Source: Candidatus Altarchaeota archaeon
GTDB taxonomy: Archaea; Altiarchaeota; Altiarchaeia; IMC4; QMZM01
Length of the DNA: 44,982 nucleotides
Assembly: GCA_016931955.1 (NCBI GenBank)
Contig: JAFGDV010000017.1
Location: 1 to 44,982 of the forward strand
Direction: 5' to 3'
This document shows, one piece after another, positions 22,568 through 31,183 of the stretch. The notes beneath the pieces are model-generated. The model was given only the letters and a program-made list of their open reading frames with translations, was not told the DNA's origin and did no database searches. How positions within the stretch are numbered: position 1 is the first letter of the stretch; each line of letters begins with the position of its first letter. The position numbers were made by a program, and so were the translations under genes.

Positions 22568-24886
22568 CTATAGGTCGGTCTGCGTCGAGGTCCCGTATCT
22601 TCTCCGGTCCTTTAATTCAGCTATCTTTCCCTTATTCCAGCCCCCGACATTCTGGTAGTATCCTGTAATGCGAGACCACCAATCGATTTCCTTGTTCCCG
22701 CAGTTGGGGCATTTATTCAGTAGGCCGCCTGCAGTGAAAGAACAAGCCCTGCAGACTGAGAGGTCTTTAGTGAACGCGAAATATTGTATTGCTGTCTTCG
22801 TGGCTATCTTCTTCGTCAGCTCGTATATTCCTTCAGGTGAGGGATTCGCCTCGCCGAGGAAGACATGGCTCATGGCGCCTCCATCCGTCAGAGGATGGAA
22901 TGCCCCCTCTATGGTAAGCCTCTTCCATAGTGGAACGTCCGCTGAAGGCCTCACGTGGAATGAATTGGTGTAGTAGGCTGAATCTGCTGATCCGTTAAAC
23001 ACGGCTTTTCCATCATATCTGGCTAAGTCTATCTGAGGAAGCCGATGAGAGCAGCTTTCTGCAGGGGTCCTGGCGAGCGCGAAATTCAATCCTGTTTCCT
23101 GCCTGAACTCTGAGACGATTTCCTTCATCCTCTTCATGACCTTAAGACCAAAGCGCCAAGCATAGTCTGATTCATGTAGTTCGTCTCCGGTATGGGCCTT
23201 GACCATCTCATTTATCCCTAAGACGCCGATGATGTAGCTCTGCTTGTCCGGCTCCAAGTATCTTTCCTTGTCATTCACTGGCTGGCTCATGAAGGGCAGT
23301 AGATTGTTTTCCAGGTTCTTGTGTATGATATCCCTCTTCAGTTTATGGACGCTCTCTGCCTTCTTCATAGACTCCATCAGTATCTCAAACAATCTGTCGT
23401 CGTCTCCGTCGGCCCTGTAGGCCACTTGGGGCAGGTTTATCGTCACAACCTGCAGTCCTCCCCCCCTTATGGTTCCATTTATCTTGTCCTCGTCGGTGGA
23501 TGATTCAGAGAGGGGCATGAGGAAACTGCAGCATTGATAGCATGCGAATTCTGGCATGTAGGGCTGGTTTATTATGTAGTAGGGTGTCCCGAACTTTGCG
23601 GCAAGCTGAGAGACCTTAATCAACTCCTCCTCATTCCTACCCTGTCTTATGTCGCTTGGATAGACTTGGACCTCAAATTTCGGGAAATTGAAAAGCTTCC
23701 CTATGTAGTCGCCTTCCATGTAAACGTCTATGAGTGCGTTGAATATTGTTTTGGCTTCATCCTCGAAGTCTGCATAGGTCATTGAGTCCGCTACCTTCCC
23801 ACCTGGAAGAACAGCTGGTACGTCGAGGAATTGCTTTGGGATTGACATGTCGCAGTCTATTGATGAAAAAACGGTCTGCCCTCCCCTCGCAACATACATC
23901 TGGCTCAGCTCGTAGATAAACATCTGGGCTAGCTGCTTCACCTCCTTGTATCCCAAACCCCTCACGTATGGAGCCAGGAATGTGTTGAAATAGCTGAATC
24001 CCTGTCCGCCGGCGCAGTTCGTCTGGGATGCTGCGAGAACCTTCGTGGCATGCAGGAATGCAACCTCTGGTCTCTTGGCGGGAGCTGCTATCGCCGTATG
24101 GTTTCCAATCCCGTCCGCCTTGAATCCATTCCTAAGGAAGAACCTGATGTCATGGGAGAAGCAGAACGGCCTGATGAAGTAGTCGAGGTCATGTATGTGT
24201 ATTTCGCCGCACATGTGAGAGTCTGCAAGGTCTGTGGGCAGAATATTTATCAGAGCGTATTCTCTGGATATCTGATCTGCCATCAGTTTGTGGATTGATT
24301 CGGGATTGTATTGGAGGTTTGCGTTCTCCTTCGACGGCTTATCTATCAGATTCTTTACGTCGTAGACCGGCATACCCAACCTAGTGTACCGTGCCCTGTG
24401 TGCTTCTAAACCATACTCCAGGAGTTTGACGCTAACGATTTCCCTGATTAATGGAGCGGTCACGTAGCCCAACCGCATCCTACCAAGTTCTTTCTCAACA
24501 TCTCTGGCTATTGTTTCAGCCAGCCTCTCATCCAGTTTCGTCTCCCTTATCAGGGACTCCACGATCTTCTGTTTGTCGAATCTGTCCAGTGTGGTCTTCG
24601 ATGTCCTGACCCTGAGGTTCTCCCTGTACTTGAATCTTTCCGCGAGTTTCAGGTTTGTCTTCCTCAGCTGTGCGTATATCATGGAGCGGATTTCTTTGGT
24701 GCTTACCCCATCATACACTTTTTTCGATATTTCAGAAGCTGCCGCTGAAGCTGTTGCATAAGGGGCTCCGGCGTTCATACAGCTCGTGACTATCTTGTTG
24801 AAGTCGAAGCGCTCTGTGGAGTTGTCGCTTTTTACCACGCTTATTCTGTCGTCCTTAAAAAAAGCCAGATCAACCAAAACAATCAC
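22568..24886 (-). CDS. nrdD: Anaerobic (class III) ribonucleoside-triphosphate reductase
   Basis: A 772-residue glycyl-radical enzyme making deoxyribonucleotides without oxygen. An N-terminal ATP-cone (about 15-105; FDFNKIVTSCMNAGAP...) provides allosteric control. The core has HMCGEIHIHDLDYF, NCAGGQGFSYFNTFLAPYV and GGLQVVTINLPQVAYRA. The C-terminus has the zinc site CRAC-(12)-CPNC and the glycyl-radical loop RITGYYQNVGGWN. The activase NrdG, needed to form the radical, is not in the window. The start is GTG 24886, as no in-frame ATG lies nearby. It shares a divergent promoter region of about 120 bases with the TctA-like gene and is followed by its likely thioredoxin partner. Confidence 0.95.
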   Translation of the reverse strand: MIVLVDLAFFKDDRISVVKSDNSTERFDFNKIVTSCMNAGAPYATASAAASEISKKVYDGVSTKEIRSMIYAQLRKTNLKLAERFKYRENLRVRTSKTTLDRFDKQKIVESLIRETKLDERLAETIARDVEKELGRMRLGYVTAPLIREIVSVKLLEYGLEAHRARYTRLGMPVYDVKNLIDKPSKENANLQYNPESIHKLMADQISREYALINILPTDLADSHMCGEIHIHDLDYFIRPFCFSHDIRFFLRNGFKADGIGNHTAIAAPAKRPEVAFLHATKVLAASQTNCAGGQGFSYFNTFLAPYVRGLGYKEVKQLAQMFIYELSQMYVARGGQTVFSSIDCDMSIPKQFLDVPAVLPGGKVADSMTYADFEDEAKTIFNALIDVYMEGDYIGKLFNFPKFEVQVYPSDIRQGRNEEELIKVSQLAAKFGTPYYIINQPYMPEFACYQCCSFLMPLSESSTDEDKINGTIRGGGLQVVTINLPQVAYRADGDDDRLFEILMESMKKAESVHKLKRDIIHKNLENNLLPFMSQPVNDKERYLEPDKQSYIIGVLGINEMVKAHTGDELHESDYAWRFGLKVMKRMKEIVSEFRQETGLNFALARTPAESCSHRLPQIDLARYDGKAVFNGSADSAYYTNSFHVRPSADVPLWKRLTIEGAFHPLTDGGAMSHVFLGEANPSPEGIYELTKKIATKTAIQYFAFTKDLSVCRACSFTAGGLLNKCPNCGNKEIDWWSRITGYYQNVGGWNKGKIAELKDRRRYGTSTQTDL

Positions 24887-24939
24887 CAGACATTAGGGTA
24901 AACTATTAGAGACTTCGGGAATAAATACGTTATGGTGGG

Positions 24940-24953
24940 ATTTTTATAGATTA
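24940..24953 (-). promoter_or_regulatory. TATA-like promoter for nrdD
   Basis: On the minus strand ATCTATAAAAATCC lies 54-67 bases before the nrdD GTG, which would give a leader of about 30 bases. A second AT-rich site (GTATTTATT) lies closer to the gene. Confidence 0.35.
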
Positions 24954-24976
24954 AACATTGACCCTTAACTCTAGAC

Positions 24977-24990
24977 TTATTTATATTTCT
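24977..24990 (+). promoter_or_regulatory. TATA box for the TctA-like gene
   Basis: ACTTATTTATATTT lies about 17-30 bases before GTG 25007, fitting a leaderless transcript and supporting the GTG as the start. Confidence 0.4.
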
Positions 24991-25006
24991 AAAAGTAAAT
25001 AGATAC

Positions 25007-26209
25007 GTGTTAGACATACTATTGCTCGCTGTTCTGGGGTGTGTGCTCGGCGTTATAACAGGTCTGACGCCTGGGCTTCACGTGAACACTGTGGCAGTAA
25101 TCGGTCTCTCCGTCTTCCCTTCACTGGAACTCACGCCAACGCAGTTCGCCGTCGTTATGGTTGGGATGGCAGTAACGCACACCTTCCTGGACTTCATACC
25201 AGCCATATTCCTTGGAGTCCCGGAAGAGGAAACAGCGTTAAGTGTTCTGCCGACTCATCAACTCCTGCTCCAGGGAAAAGCCATCGAAGCAGTAAAGTTA
25301 ACAGCGTTGGGAAGCCTCCTAGGCCTAGGTTTCGCTCTACTAATGCTGGTGCCGACACTGATCTTGATCCCCTTGATCTACGAAGGCTTAAGGGGTTTCA
25401 TCGTATACGTGCTCATCCTGGCTGTTCTGTTCCTCATATTGAGGGAGAAATCCAAGGAGAGAATACTCTGGTCTTCTGCCACATTTATCCTATCAGGCTG
25501 CCTAGGAATCATCATGTTCGACCTGAAGATCCTGTCCACAACCCAGGTGTTGTTCCCCGTCTTCGTGGGCTTGTTTGGTTTAAGCAACATCCTCTACTCC
25601 CTAGGATCGAAGACCACAAACATCCCGCAGGAGCAGTTTATTCCATTAAAGATGAAAAAGGGTTACCTATCATCCGGCTTCCTGGGGGCCTTAGCAGGTC
25701 TTTTGGTCGGAGTCCTCCCAGCGATGAGCCCATCACAGCTTGGAATCCTTATGTACGGCCTGCTTAAATCAGACGTCAGGAACTTTCTGGTGTCGGTGTC
25801 TGCAATAAACACCTCCGACGCCATCTTTTCCTTTGTCTCCCTCTACACCATAAACAACCCCAGAAGCGGCGTCGCCACCATGGTAGGTAAGGTGCTAGAA
25901 TTCGATTTCCCCACACTATTATTGCTTGTAGGCGTTACCTCCTTCATCGCCGTCTTCGCCACCTATCTGCATATACGGATCGGGGGATTCACCATGAACG
26001 TTGTGGGAAGAATCAACTACCGGAATCTATCCATTGCCACCATCTTGCTCGTGCTGTCGCTAGTCTACCTGATCACCGGCTGGTTTGGCTCTCTCTTAGC
26101 GTTATTGGCAACGTCCATCGGCTTGCTGCCGATCTTCGCCGGCGTGTCGAGGACGCACTGCATGGGGGTGCTGCTGGTTCCTACCATATTGTATTTTCTG
26201 GGATTCTGA
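25007..26209 (+). CDS. TctA/DUF112-like membrane permease
   Basis: A 400-residue polytopic protein with about ten to twelve hydrophobic segments. It has an inverted-repeat look: the N-terminal half carries LGVITGLTPGLHVNTVAVIGL and the C-terminal half LAGLLVGVLPAMSPSQLGILMYG. The GLTPGLHVN motif matches the archaeal branch of the TctA/DUF112 family, related to the large permease subunit of tripartite tricarboxylate transporters. No TctB or binding-protein gene is present, which is common for the archaeal branch. The substrate is unknown. The stop codon is immediately followed by (and shares an A with) the first copy of the 15-base interspersed repeat. Confidence 0.78.
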   Translation: MLDILLLAVLGCVLGVITGLTPGLHVNTVAVIGLSVFPSLELTPTQFAVVMVGMAVTHTFLDFIPAIFLGVPEEETALSVLPTHQLLLQGKAIEAVKLTALGSLLGLGFALLMLVPTLILIPLIYEGLRGFIVYVLILAVLFLILREKSKERILWSSATFILSGCLGIIMFDLKILSTTQVLFPVFVGLFGLSNILYSLGSKTTNIPQEQFIPLKMKKGYLSSGFLGALAGLLVGVLPAMSPSQLGILMYGLLKSDVRNFLVSVSAINTSDAIFSFVSLYTINNPRSGVATMVGKVLEFDFPTLLLLVGVTSFIAVFATYLHIRIGGFTMNVVGRINYRNLSIATILLVLSLVYLITGWFGSLLALLATSIGLLPIFAGVSRTHCMGVLLVPTILYFLGF

Positions 26210-26244
26210 GTTAGGCACTACATGAACCTTTGATAAAGGTTCAT
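26209..26244 (+). repeat. Interspersed 15-base repeat copy 1 with hairpin
   Basis: AGTTAGGCACTACAT (26209-26223) is joined to a perfect 10-base stem, ATGAACCTTT-GAT-AAAGGTTCAT (26222-26244). The repeat begins on the last base of the TctA-like stop codon. Confidence 0.7.
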
Positions 26245-26342
26245 CAAAGATGCTGCATGCGCTTACGCTTAGCCGCGCTGTACAATCCGCCCTTTGTCCA
26301 CCCCTGCCCGCAACCCTTATAGATCCACCCTGAAGAGAGAGA

Positions 26343-26377
26343 AGTTAGGCACTACATCCGAGCTTTAGGAAAGCTCG
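26343..26377 (+). repeat. Interspersed 15-base repeat copy 2 with hairpin
   Basis: AGTTAGGCACTACAT (26343-26357) is followed one base later by an 8-base stem with a 3-base loop, CGAGCTTT-AGG-AAAGCTCG (26359-26377). The stem sequence differs from copy 1 but pairing and the CTTT/AAAG loop-closing pairs are kept. The 98 bases between the copies contain no gene that I can support. Confidence 0.7.
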
Positions 26378-26485
26378 AGCAAAAGAAACTCGATGATTAG
26401 CAGACCCAGTAAAGCGAAAGCTATTTTAACAAGGAATTATAAATATATTCACCCTAATTGGGGTATTAGGTTGTGTAACAAGAAA

Positions 26486-26731
26486 ATGGCGGAAATAGAC
26501 AAGGACAGGGTCGGTATAAGGATGGATGTGTTGTATAAAATTATCAAAGACCTTAACAACGACGTGGAGCTCCAACGGCTGTTCGGTGCACCAGTTGCAA
26601 AATCACTGTTCGCCGTCGCAGAAGAAAACGACTTCCGGATAGAGGAAGGCGGCAACGTCGAATTAAGCGACGAAGAGATCCAACAATTTCTCCAAAGGCT
26701 GAACAAGATTATAAAATCAAACACGGTCTGA
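26486..26731 (+). CDS. Small conserved-looking hypothetical protein
   Basis: An 81-residue acidic, helical protein (MAEIDKDRVGIRMDVLYKIIKDL..., then FGAPVAKSLFAVAEENDF and LSDEEIQQFLQRLNKIIKS). No family is recognised. The ORF track opens at 26393, but ATG 26486 is preferred. A TATA-like AATTATAAATATATT at about 26433-26447 would start the message after 26460, and the upstream codons read through it. It is followed after 8 bases by the YggU-like gene, so the two form a small operon. Confidence 0.55.
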   Translation: MAEIDKDRVGIRMDVLYKIIKDLNNDVELQRLFGAPVAKSLFAVAEENDFRIEEGGNVELSDEEIQQFLQRLNKIIKSNTV

Positions 26732-26739
26732 ATTCTGAA

Positions 26740-27033
26740 ATGCTAGAATGCATCCGATCCAGCAGAGCAGGAACATCAATAGACATACTTGTGATCCCAG
26801 AATCGCGAAAAGAGGGTCTGGAATATGATAAAACAAGAAAACGGCTTAAGATAAGGATTGCTGAACCGGCTGTAAAAGGAAAAGCAAACAAGGCCGCCCT
26901 GAAAAAGTTCAACAACCTCCTTGGGGAATGCGTAATCGTCTCCGGAAGACTCTCAAGAAAAAAGACCATCTTGGTGAAGGGGAAAAGCATCGAAGAAGTC
27001 GCCCAAATACTGGAAAAGGGGGGTTTTTATTGA
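26740..27033 (+). CDS. YggU/DUF167 family protein
   Basis: A 97-residue protein of the UPF0235/DUF167 family. The core pattern is IDILVIPESRKEGLEYD-(n)-LKIRIAEPAVKGKANKAALKKF with later CVIVSGRLSRKKTILVKG. The AEPAVKGKAN segment is the family hallmark. The biochemical role is unknown. In archaea it is often near replication or translation genes; here dnaG follows after a spacer that holds a candidate structured RNA. Confidence 0.85.
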   Translation: MLECIRSSRAGTSIDILVIPESRKEGLEYDKTRKRLKIRIAEPAVKGKANKAALKKFNNLLGECVIVSGRLSRKKTILVKGKSIEEVAQILEKGGFY

Positions 27034-27043
27034 TTAAATACAA

Positions 27044-27053
27044 AATATTATAG
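27044..27053 (+). promoter_or_regulatory. TATA-like box preceding the candidate ncRNA
   Basis: AATATTATAG lies about 30 bases before the start of the 11-base inverted repeat at 27083, the right distance for transcription to begin at the base of the predicted stem. Confidence 0.35.
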
Positions 27054-27082
27054 CTTACATGAAGATTATATCAAATTCATTA

Positions 27083-27169
27083 AGTCAAGAAAGCTGAGGT
27101 TTACCTCATCATGCTAATCAATCAGTTCATTTCATTAGATTAGGGGTATTTAGGAACTCTTTCTTGACT
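27083..27169 (+). ncRNA. Candidate structured RNA between the YggU-like gene and dnaG
   Basis: AGTCAAGAAAG (27083-27093) and CTTTCTTGACT (27159-27169) form a perfect 11-base closing stem. Inside are two further pairings, TGAGG-TTTA-CCTCA (27095-27108) and CTAATC (27114-27119) with GATTAG (27138-27143), giving a three-way-junction-like shape of 87 bases. It has no tRNA features and I recognise no known class. A TATA-like box lies at a suitable distance upstream, and dnaG's own promoter (GATATAAT, about 27174-27181) follows directly. The alternatives are a large operator or an inverted-repeat relic. Confidence 0.35.
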
Positions 27170-27214
27170 AAAGGATATAATCTGATTCTTAGGATTTTTT
27201 GTGAGGTGATTTAA

Positions 27215-28357
27215 ATGGCGAAAGCGCCAGCAGACACAATAAAATACAACATCTATGCGGAGATCTCAATAGACGGCGTAGTTGAGAAACCAGACGTCGT
27301 TGGAGCGATCTTCGGCCAATCTGAGGGATTGCTTGGAGAAGACCTAGAACTGAGGGAACTGCAGAAGACGGGCAGGATAGGTAGAATAGAGGTAGATATA
27401 AAGACGAAGGTTGGTAAATCCGTTGGTACGGTAATAGTGCCCTCGAGCCTGGACATGGTTGAGACATCTATAATCGCCGCGGCAGTCGAAACAGTAGACC
27501 GCGTCGGACCATGTAATGCGAAGATAAAGGTCAACGAAATCGAAGACGCCCGTTCATCGAAGAGAAAACACATCATCGATAGAGCGAAGGAACTGCTCAA
27601 GAAGCTGGTTGAGGAGGAGATCCCAGAAAGCGACCAGTTGACTGATGAAGTCAAGAAGTCGGTCCAGTTAAGCGAGATCACCAACTACCAAGGCCTGCCT
27701 TCCGGGCCTGGAATAGATGTGGCTGAAAGCGTGATCCTTGTGGAGGGAAGAGCGGACGTTCTAACATTGCTTAAATGCGGCATAAAGAACGTCGTCGCAG
27801 TCGGAGGCACAAACATACAGAAGCAGATAATAGACTTGAGCAAGGAGAAAACAACCATCGCCTTCTTGGACGGCGACCGTGGCGGGGAAATAATACTGAA
27901 GGAGTTAACCCAGGTTGCTGATGTTGACTTCGTCGCCAGAGCCCCGAGGGGTAAGGAGGTTGAGGAGTTAGGTAAGAAAGAGATAATAATGGCCCTCCGC
28001 AGAAAGGCCCCATTAAGTCAAGTGAGGGGATATGAGTCAAAGAAGGGACAACCGCAGAAGACTGAAGAAAAGGTGGGAGAAGACGATAAAAAACTGCTCG
28101 AGCTCCTGAAGGAGGTTAAAGGCAACCTGACTGCGCGATTATACGATAAAAACCTTGAATTGATAACCGAAATCGAGATTAAGGATCTTGTAGACAGCCT
28201 GAAGGACGTACAACCCTACTGCATCGTCTTCGACGGCATAGTAACCCAACGCCTCGTTGACGCTGCCGCAGATAGTAAGGTGGGGTATATCGTCGGTGTC
28301 AACAAGTCCGCAATCTCGAACACACGGAAGGTGAACATCCTAACAGAGAAGGAATAG
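27215..28357 (+). CDS. dnaG: Archaeal DnaG (Toprim) protein
   Basis: A 380-residue archaeal DnaG-type protein. The N-terminus TIKYNIYAEISIDGVVEKPDVVGAIFGQSEGLLG is characteristic of the archaeal family. The Toprim domain (about 165-260) has ILVEGRADVLTLL with the catalytic Glu and AFLDGDRGGEIIL with the DxD motif. The C-terminal part resembles the region that binds the exosome. In archaea DnaG is a core exosome subunit and can also prime DNA in some species. A GAGGTGAT ribosome site stands before ATG 27215. An AT-rich T-tract with GCCTT/AAGGC ends follows the stop. Confidence 0.95.
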   Translation: MAKAPADTIKYNIYAEISIDGVVEKPDVVGAIFGQSEGLLGEDLELRELQKTGRIGRIEVDIKTKVGKSVGTVIVPSSLDMVETSIIAAAVETVDRVGPCNAKIKVNEIEDARSSKRKHIIDRAKELLKKLVEEEIPESDQLTDEVKKSVQLSEITNYQGLPSGPGIDVAESVILVEGRADVLTLLKCGIKNVVAVGGTNIQKQIIDLSKEKTTIAFLDGDRGGEIILKELTQVADVDFVARAPRGKEVEELGKKEIIMALRRKAPLSQVRGYESKKGQPQKTEEKVGEDDKKLLELLKEVKGNLTARLYDKNLELITEIEIKDLVDSLKDVQPYCIVFDGIVTQRLVDAAADSKVGYIVGVNKSAISNTRKVNILTEKE

Positions 28358-28361
28358 CTTC

Positions 28362-28384
28362 GCCTTTTATTTCTTTTTTAAGGC
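28362..28384 (+). terminator. Probable dnaG terminator
   Basis: GCCTT and AAGGC flank a T-rich stretch (TTATTTCTTTTTT) just after the dnaG stop. Oligo-T tracts are the main archaeal termination signal. The TATA box of the next gene starts right behind it. Confidence 0.4.
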
Positions 28385-28416
28385 TTTTATATCCAAGAAT
28401 CTACATTATACTTAGC

Positions 28417-29898
28417 ATGACTTCTCCAGGAGGAACGTATCTAGATGACATAGAGACTACAGAGGATGTTGAGATACCCCGAAATCCAATAGAGAGGATC
28501 ATCGGACAAGGCCATGCCATCAACAAGGTAACAAGCGCCGTAAAACAGCGGAGGAATCTTCTTCTCGTCGGCCCACCCGGCATAGGTAAGAGCATGATTG
28601 CCCAAGCCCTCGCATTAAATCTGCCGAAGCCTACTGAGGAGGTAAGGGTCGTGCATAACCCACATAACCCTGAGAGGCCGATTCTTGAGACCATAAAGGG
28701 GGAAGAGATGGAGAAGGAACATAAAAGCCAGTACATTAGCGGCTTCGTCGTCTCCGCCAAAGAGGTTCCGTCATTTGTTGCAGAGCAACTGGGTTTCAGG
28801 TGCAAGACCTGCGGCGAAATCAGCGACGTCAGTGAGACCATATGCCCCAAATGCGGTACAAACAAGTACAGCAAGATTTCATGGGGTAGACGGAACACGC
28901 CATTCGGTGACATAATAACTGAGGTCTTTGAAATAGGGACTAAGAGGCCTGAGAGGGAGGTTAGAACCACAAGGATAGGCAGCGATGGAAAAGAAACGAT
29001 TATCGTCTACCAGCATGCCGGCGACGGAAAGATTCGAGTCATGGACCAGTCTGCCATTGAGAATATAAAACAGAAAGACTGCAAGACGCAGATGAAGATC
29101 ATTGTTCCGCTAGACCGCTTCCCCTTCGTGCAGGCAACTGGTGCCTCTGAGACTGAACTGTTAGGTGACGTGCGGCATGATCCATACGGCAGTCATCCTG
29201 AGATAGGGACTCCTGCGTATCAGCGGGTTGTTCCGGGAGCGGTTCACGAAGCGCATGAGGGTGTTTTGTTTATAGACGAACTGCCTCAGATGGAGTATCT
29301 GCAGACCTACATACTTACGGCAATGCAGGAAAAGAAATTCGCAATAATCGGTAGAAACCCGCATTCTGCGGGGGCGTCTGTGAAGGTGGATAATGTTCCA
29401 TGCGACTTCATCTTCGTGGGGGCCTGTAACATAGGAGACATCGCTAGGATTCTCCCGCCTTTGAGGTCGAGGATACTGGGCAACGGATATGAGATTCTAT
29501 TGGAGACCTTGATGGAGGACAACGAAGAAAACAGAAAGAAGCTTACGCAGTTCATCGCCCAGGAGATAGAAAGCGATGGCAGAATACCCCACGCCAGCGC
29601 AGGGGCTGCTTTGGAGATAATCAACGAATCGAGGAAAAGGGCCTTCGAGCTGGATGGGAAGAGGAACATGCTAACCTTAAGGCTGCGGGACCTTGGGGGG
29701 TTGATACGGCTTGCTGGCGACCTAGCAATCCTTGACGAATCTGATGTGATAGAAGCAGAACACGTCAAGAGGAGCGTTAAAGAATCAACGCCTATAGAGC
29801 ACCAGATACAGGAGAGGTATGGTTCCATGTGGCTGGGCGCTGAAAAGGATCGCAACATCTCCTTTAGACGCGACAGACCGGATGAAGGATACATATGA
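28417..29898 (+). CDS. Lon-family AAA+ ATPase with a zinc ribbon and no protease domain
   Basis: A 493-residue protein. The AAA+ module matches archaeal LonB: PRNPIERIIGQGHAINKV, Walker A LLVGPPGIGKS (about 50), an Asp-Glu Walker B in HEGVLFIDELPQM (about 288), and PLRSRILGNGYEI near the sensor region. Where LonB has its membrane insertion, this protein has a zinc ribbon (CKTC-(10)-CPKC, near residues 130-145) and no transmembrane helix. The frame ends at ...EGYI just where the LonB serine-lysine protease domain would begin (LonB is usually about 620-700 residues). It is probably a soluble remodelling ATPase. A TATA box at about 28385-28392 gives a leaderless ATG 28417. Confidence 0.82.
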   Translation: MTSPGGTYLDDIETTEDVEIPRNPIERIIGQGHAINKVTSAVKQRRNLLLVGPPGIGKSMIAQALALNLPKPTEEVRVVHNPHNPERPILETIKGEEMEKEHKSQYISGFVVSAKEVPSFVAEQLGFRCKTCGEISDVSETICPKCGTNKYSKISWGRRNTPFGDIITEVFEIGTKRPEREVRTTRIGSDGKETIIVYQHAGDGKIRVMDQSAIENIKQKDCKTQMKIIVPLDRFPFVQATGASETELLGDVRHDPYGSHPEIGTPAYQRVVPGAVHEAHEGVLFIDELPQMEYLQTYILTAMQEKKFAIIGRNPHSAGASVKVDNVPCDFIFVGACNIGDIARILPPLRSRILGNGYEILLETLMEDNEENRKKLTQFIAQEIESDGRIPHASAGAALEIINESRKRAFELDGKRNMLTLRLRDLGGLIRLAGDLAILDESDVIEAEHVKRSVKESTPIEHQIQERYGSMWLGAEKDRNISFRRDRPDEGYI

Positions 29899-29941
29899 GG
29901 GGGGGGTCACTTCCTGTATTATTGGATGGGTTCTTGTTCTG

Positions 29942-29978
29942 GAAGAAGTTAGGCACTACATGATGTATCTACTTCTTC
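29942..29978 (+). repeat. Interspersed 15-base repeat copy 3 within a stem
   Basis: AGTTAGGCACTACAT (29947-29961) lies between the convergent ends of the Lon-like gene and serB. GAAGAAGT (29942-29949) pairs with ACTTCTTC (29971-29978), so most of the repeat sits in the loop of an 8-base stem. Confidence 0.6.
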
Positions 29979-31177
29979 AAATGCTTTTTAGAAACACCAA
30001 GACAGTACATCAGGCCCTTCAGGTTGTTTTTTGTTATACTGCCGTCGGCGACCTTCTTCAGAACATCCTTCGCGTTAAAGGCTATGCCAAGTCCGGCATT
30101 CCTCAACATGATCTGGTCATTCGCCCCATCACCGACAGCGACAACGTCTTCCCTGGGTATGCCTTCCCTTCTAGCGAGTTCTTGCATGATTTCTGCCTTC
30201 CTTTCTGAGTCTATGATTTCGCCCTTGACTTCGCCGGTTACCCTCCCATCTAGGATAACCAACTCATTACCAAAGGCATAATCAAAGCCAAGCCGCTCCC
30301 TTAAGGCGTCGGTGAAGTAGGTAAATCCCCCACTTATTAATGCGATCCTATAGCCCATGCTCTTCAGTGTTGTTATCAGCTCCTCCGTCCCGGGGGTGAG
30401 CTTCATCTCATCTCTTATCTTCTCTAGAACAGGCTCCGGCAAACCTTCTAGCATCTTAACCCTTCTGCGCAGGGACTCCTTAAAGTCCATTCCCCCCTGC
30501 ATCCCCCTCGCAGTGATTTCCGATACCTGCGGTCCGACACCCGCCGCCTTAGCCAGTTCGTCTATGATCTCGTAATCAACTATGGTTCCATCCATGTCAA
30601 AGACGACCAGCCCCCTCTTAGACCCTGAAACCTCCTCGGGTTGAACTATTATGTCCACTTCTATGGACCTGCTTGTTTCATCCATGATACTTCTCAGCTC
30701 GCTTAGCGAGACATTCTTGGAATCAACGAGCATCTCCATGGCGAGCAAATCGCCACGAGCTATCATCTTGATCCTCTCAATGTTCAGGTTTACGTCAAAC
30801 AAGGCCTTGGAAATCCCTGCAACAATCCCTGGCTTGTCTTTCCCGAATATAGTTATCCTCTGAATGTTTCTTTCATCGTTTGCTTTCTCGCCATCGTATT
30901 CAGATAAGGAGACAATGCTCACTATCATGCCCTGCTTTTTTACGTAGTCACTTAGCATATCCTCTAGCTCATCAGCATTTACGGTCGCTTTACTCAGGTC
31001 CACCAGCATGAACATGGAGAATAAGCCGTGAATGACACTCTGCTCTATGTCTACTATGTTGATTTCGGCTTTCGCTAATTTGCCTGTGATTTCAGAGACA
31101 AGGCCTTCCCTGTCCTTGCCTAACACGGTGACAACAAATAAGTTATCGATCATCTTCAGTGGAATAGAGACTTCCAT
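29969..31177 (-). CDS. serB: Phosphoserine phosphatase with N-terminal ACT domains
   Basis: A 402-residue protein catalysing the last step of serine synthesis. Two ACT domains (about 10-85, DNLFVVTVLGKDREGLVSEITG; about 105-175, RITIFGKDKPGIVAGIS) probably bind serine for feedback. The HAD phosphatase domain (about 190-400) has FDMDGTIVD (nucleophile Asp), ISGGFTYF and VGDGANDQIML with the Mg-binding Asp. ACT-SerB fusions occur in several archaea and bacteria. ATG 31177 is used rather than the GTG one codon upstream. The start is 6 bases after the stop of the OB-fold gene, so they share a transcript. Confidence 0.93.
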   Translation of the reverse strand: MEVSIPLKMIDNLFVVTVLGKDREGLVSEITGKLAKAEINIVDIEQSVIHGLFSMFMLVDLSKATVNADELEDMLSDYVKKQGMIVSIVSLSEYDGEKANDERNIQRITIFGKDKPGIVAGISKALFDVNLNIERIKMIARGDLLAMEMLVDSKNVSLSELRSIMDETSRSIEVDIIVQPEEVSGSKRGLVVFDMDGTIVDYEIIDELAKAAGVGPQVSEITARGMQGGMDFKESLRRRVKMLEGLPEPVLEKIRDEMKLTPGTEELITTLKSMGYRIALISGGFTYFTDALRERLGFDYAFGNELVILDGRVTGEVKGEIIDSERKAEIMQELARREGIPREDVVAVGDGANDQIMLRNAGLGIAFNAKDVLKKVADGSITKNNLKGLMYCLGVSKKHLKK

Positions 31178-31183
31178 CACATG

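Noticed and set aside
26245-26342. A tRNA or other known RNA between repeat copies 1 and 2
   Set aside because: There is no T-loop (GGTTCGA-like) sequence or cloverleaf pairing. It is non-coding with no recognisable structure.
26209-26377. A CRISPR array based on the direct repeats
   Set aside because: There are only two copies here, spaced 134 bases apart, the repeat is just 15 bases long, and no cas genes are present.
28401-28970. 189-codon antisense ORF within the Lon-like gene
   Set aside because: No family pattern is visible and it runs opposite a strongly conserved AAA+ domain.
29899-29968. A frameshifted continuation of the Lon-like gene into a protease domain
   Set aside because: Only about 70 bases separate the stop from the convergent serB end, and the plus-strand frame read past the G-run gave no Lon protease motif.
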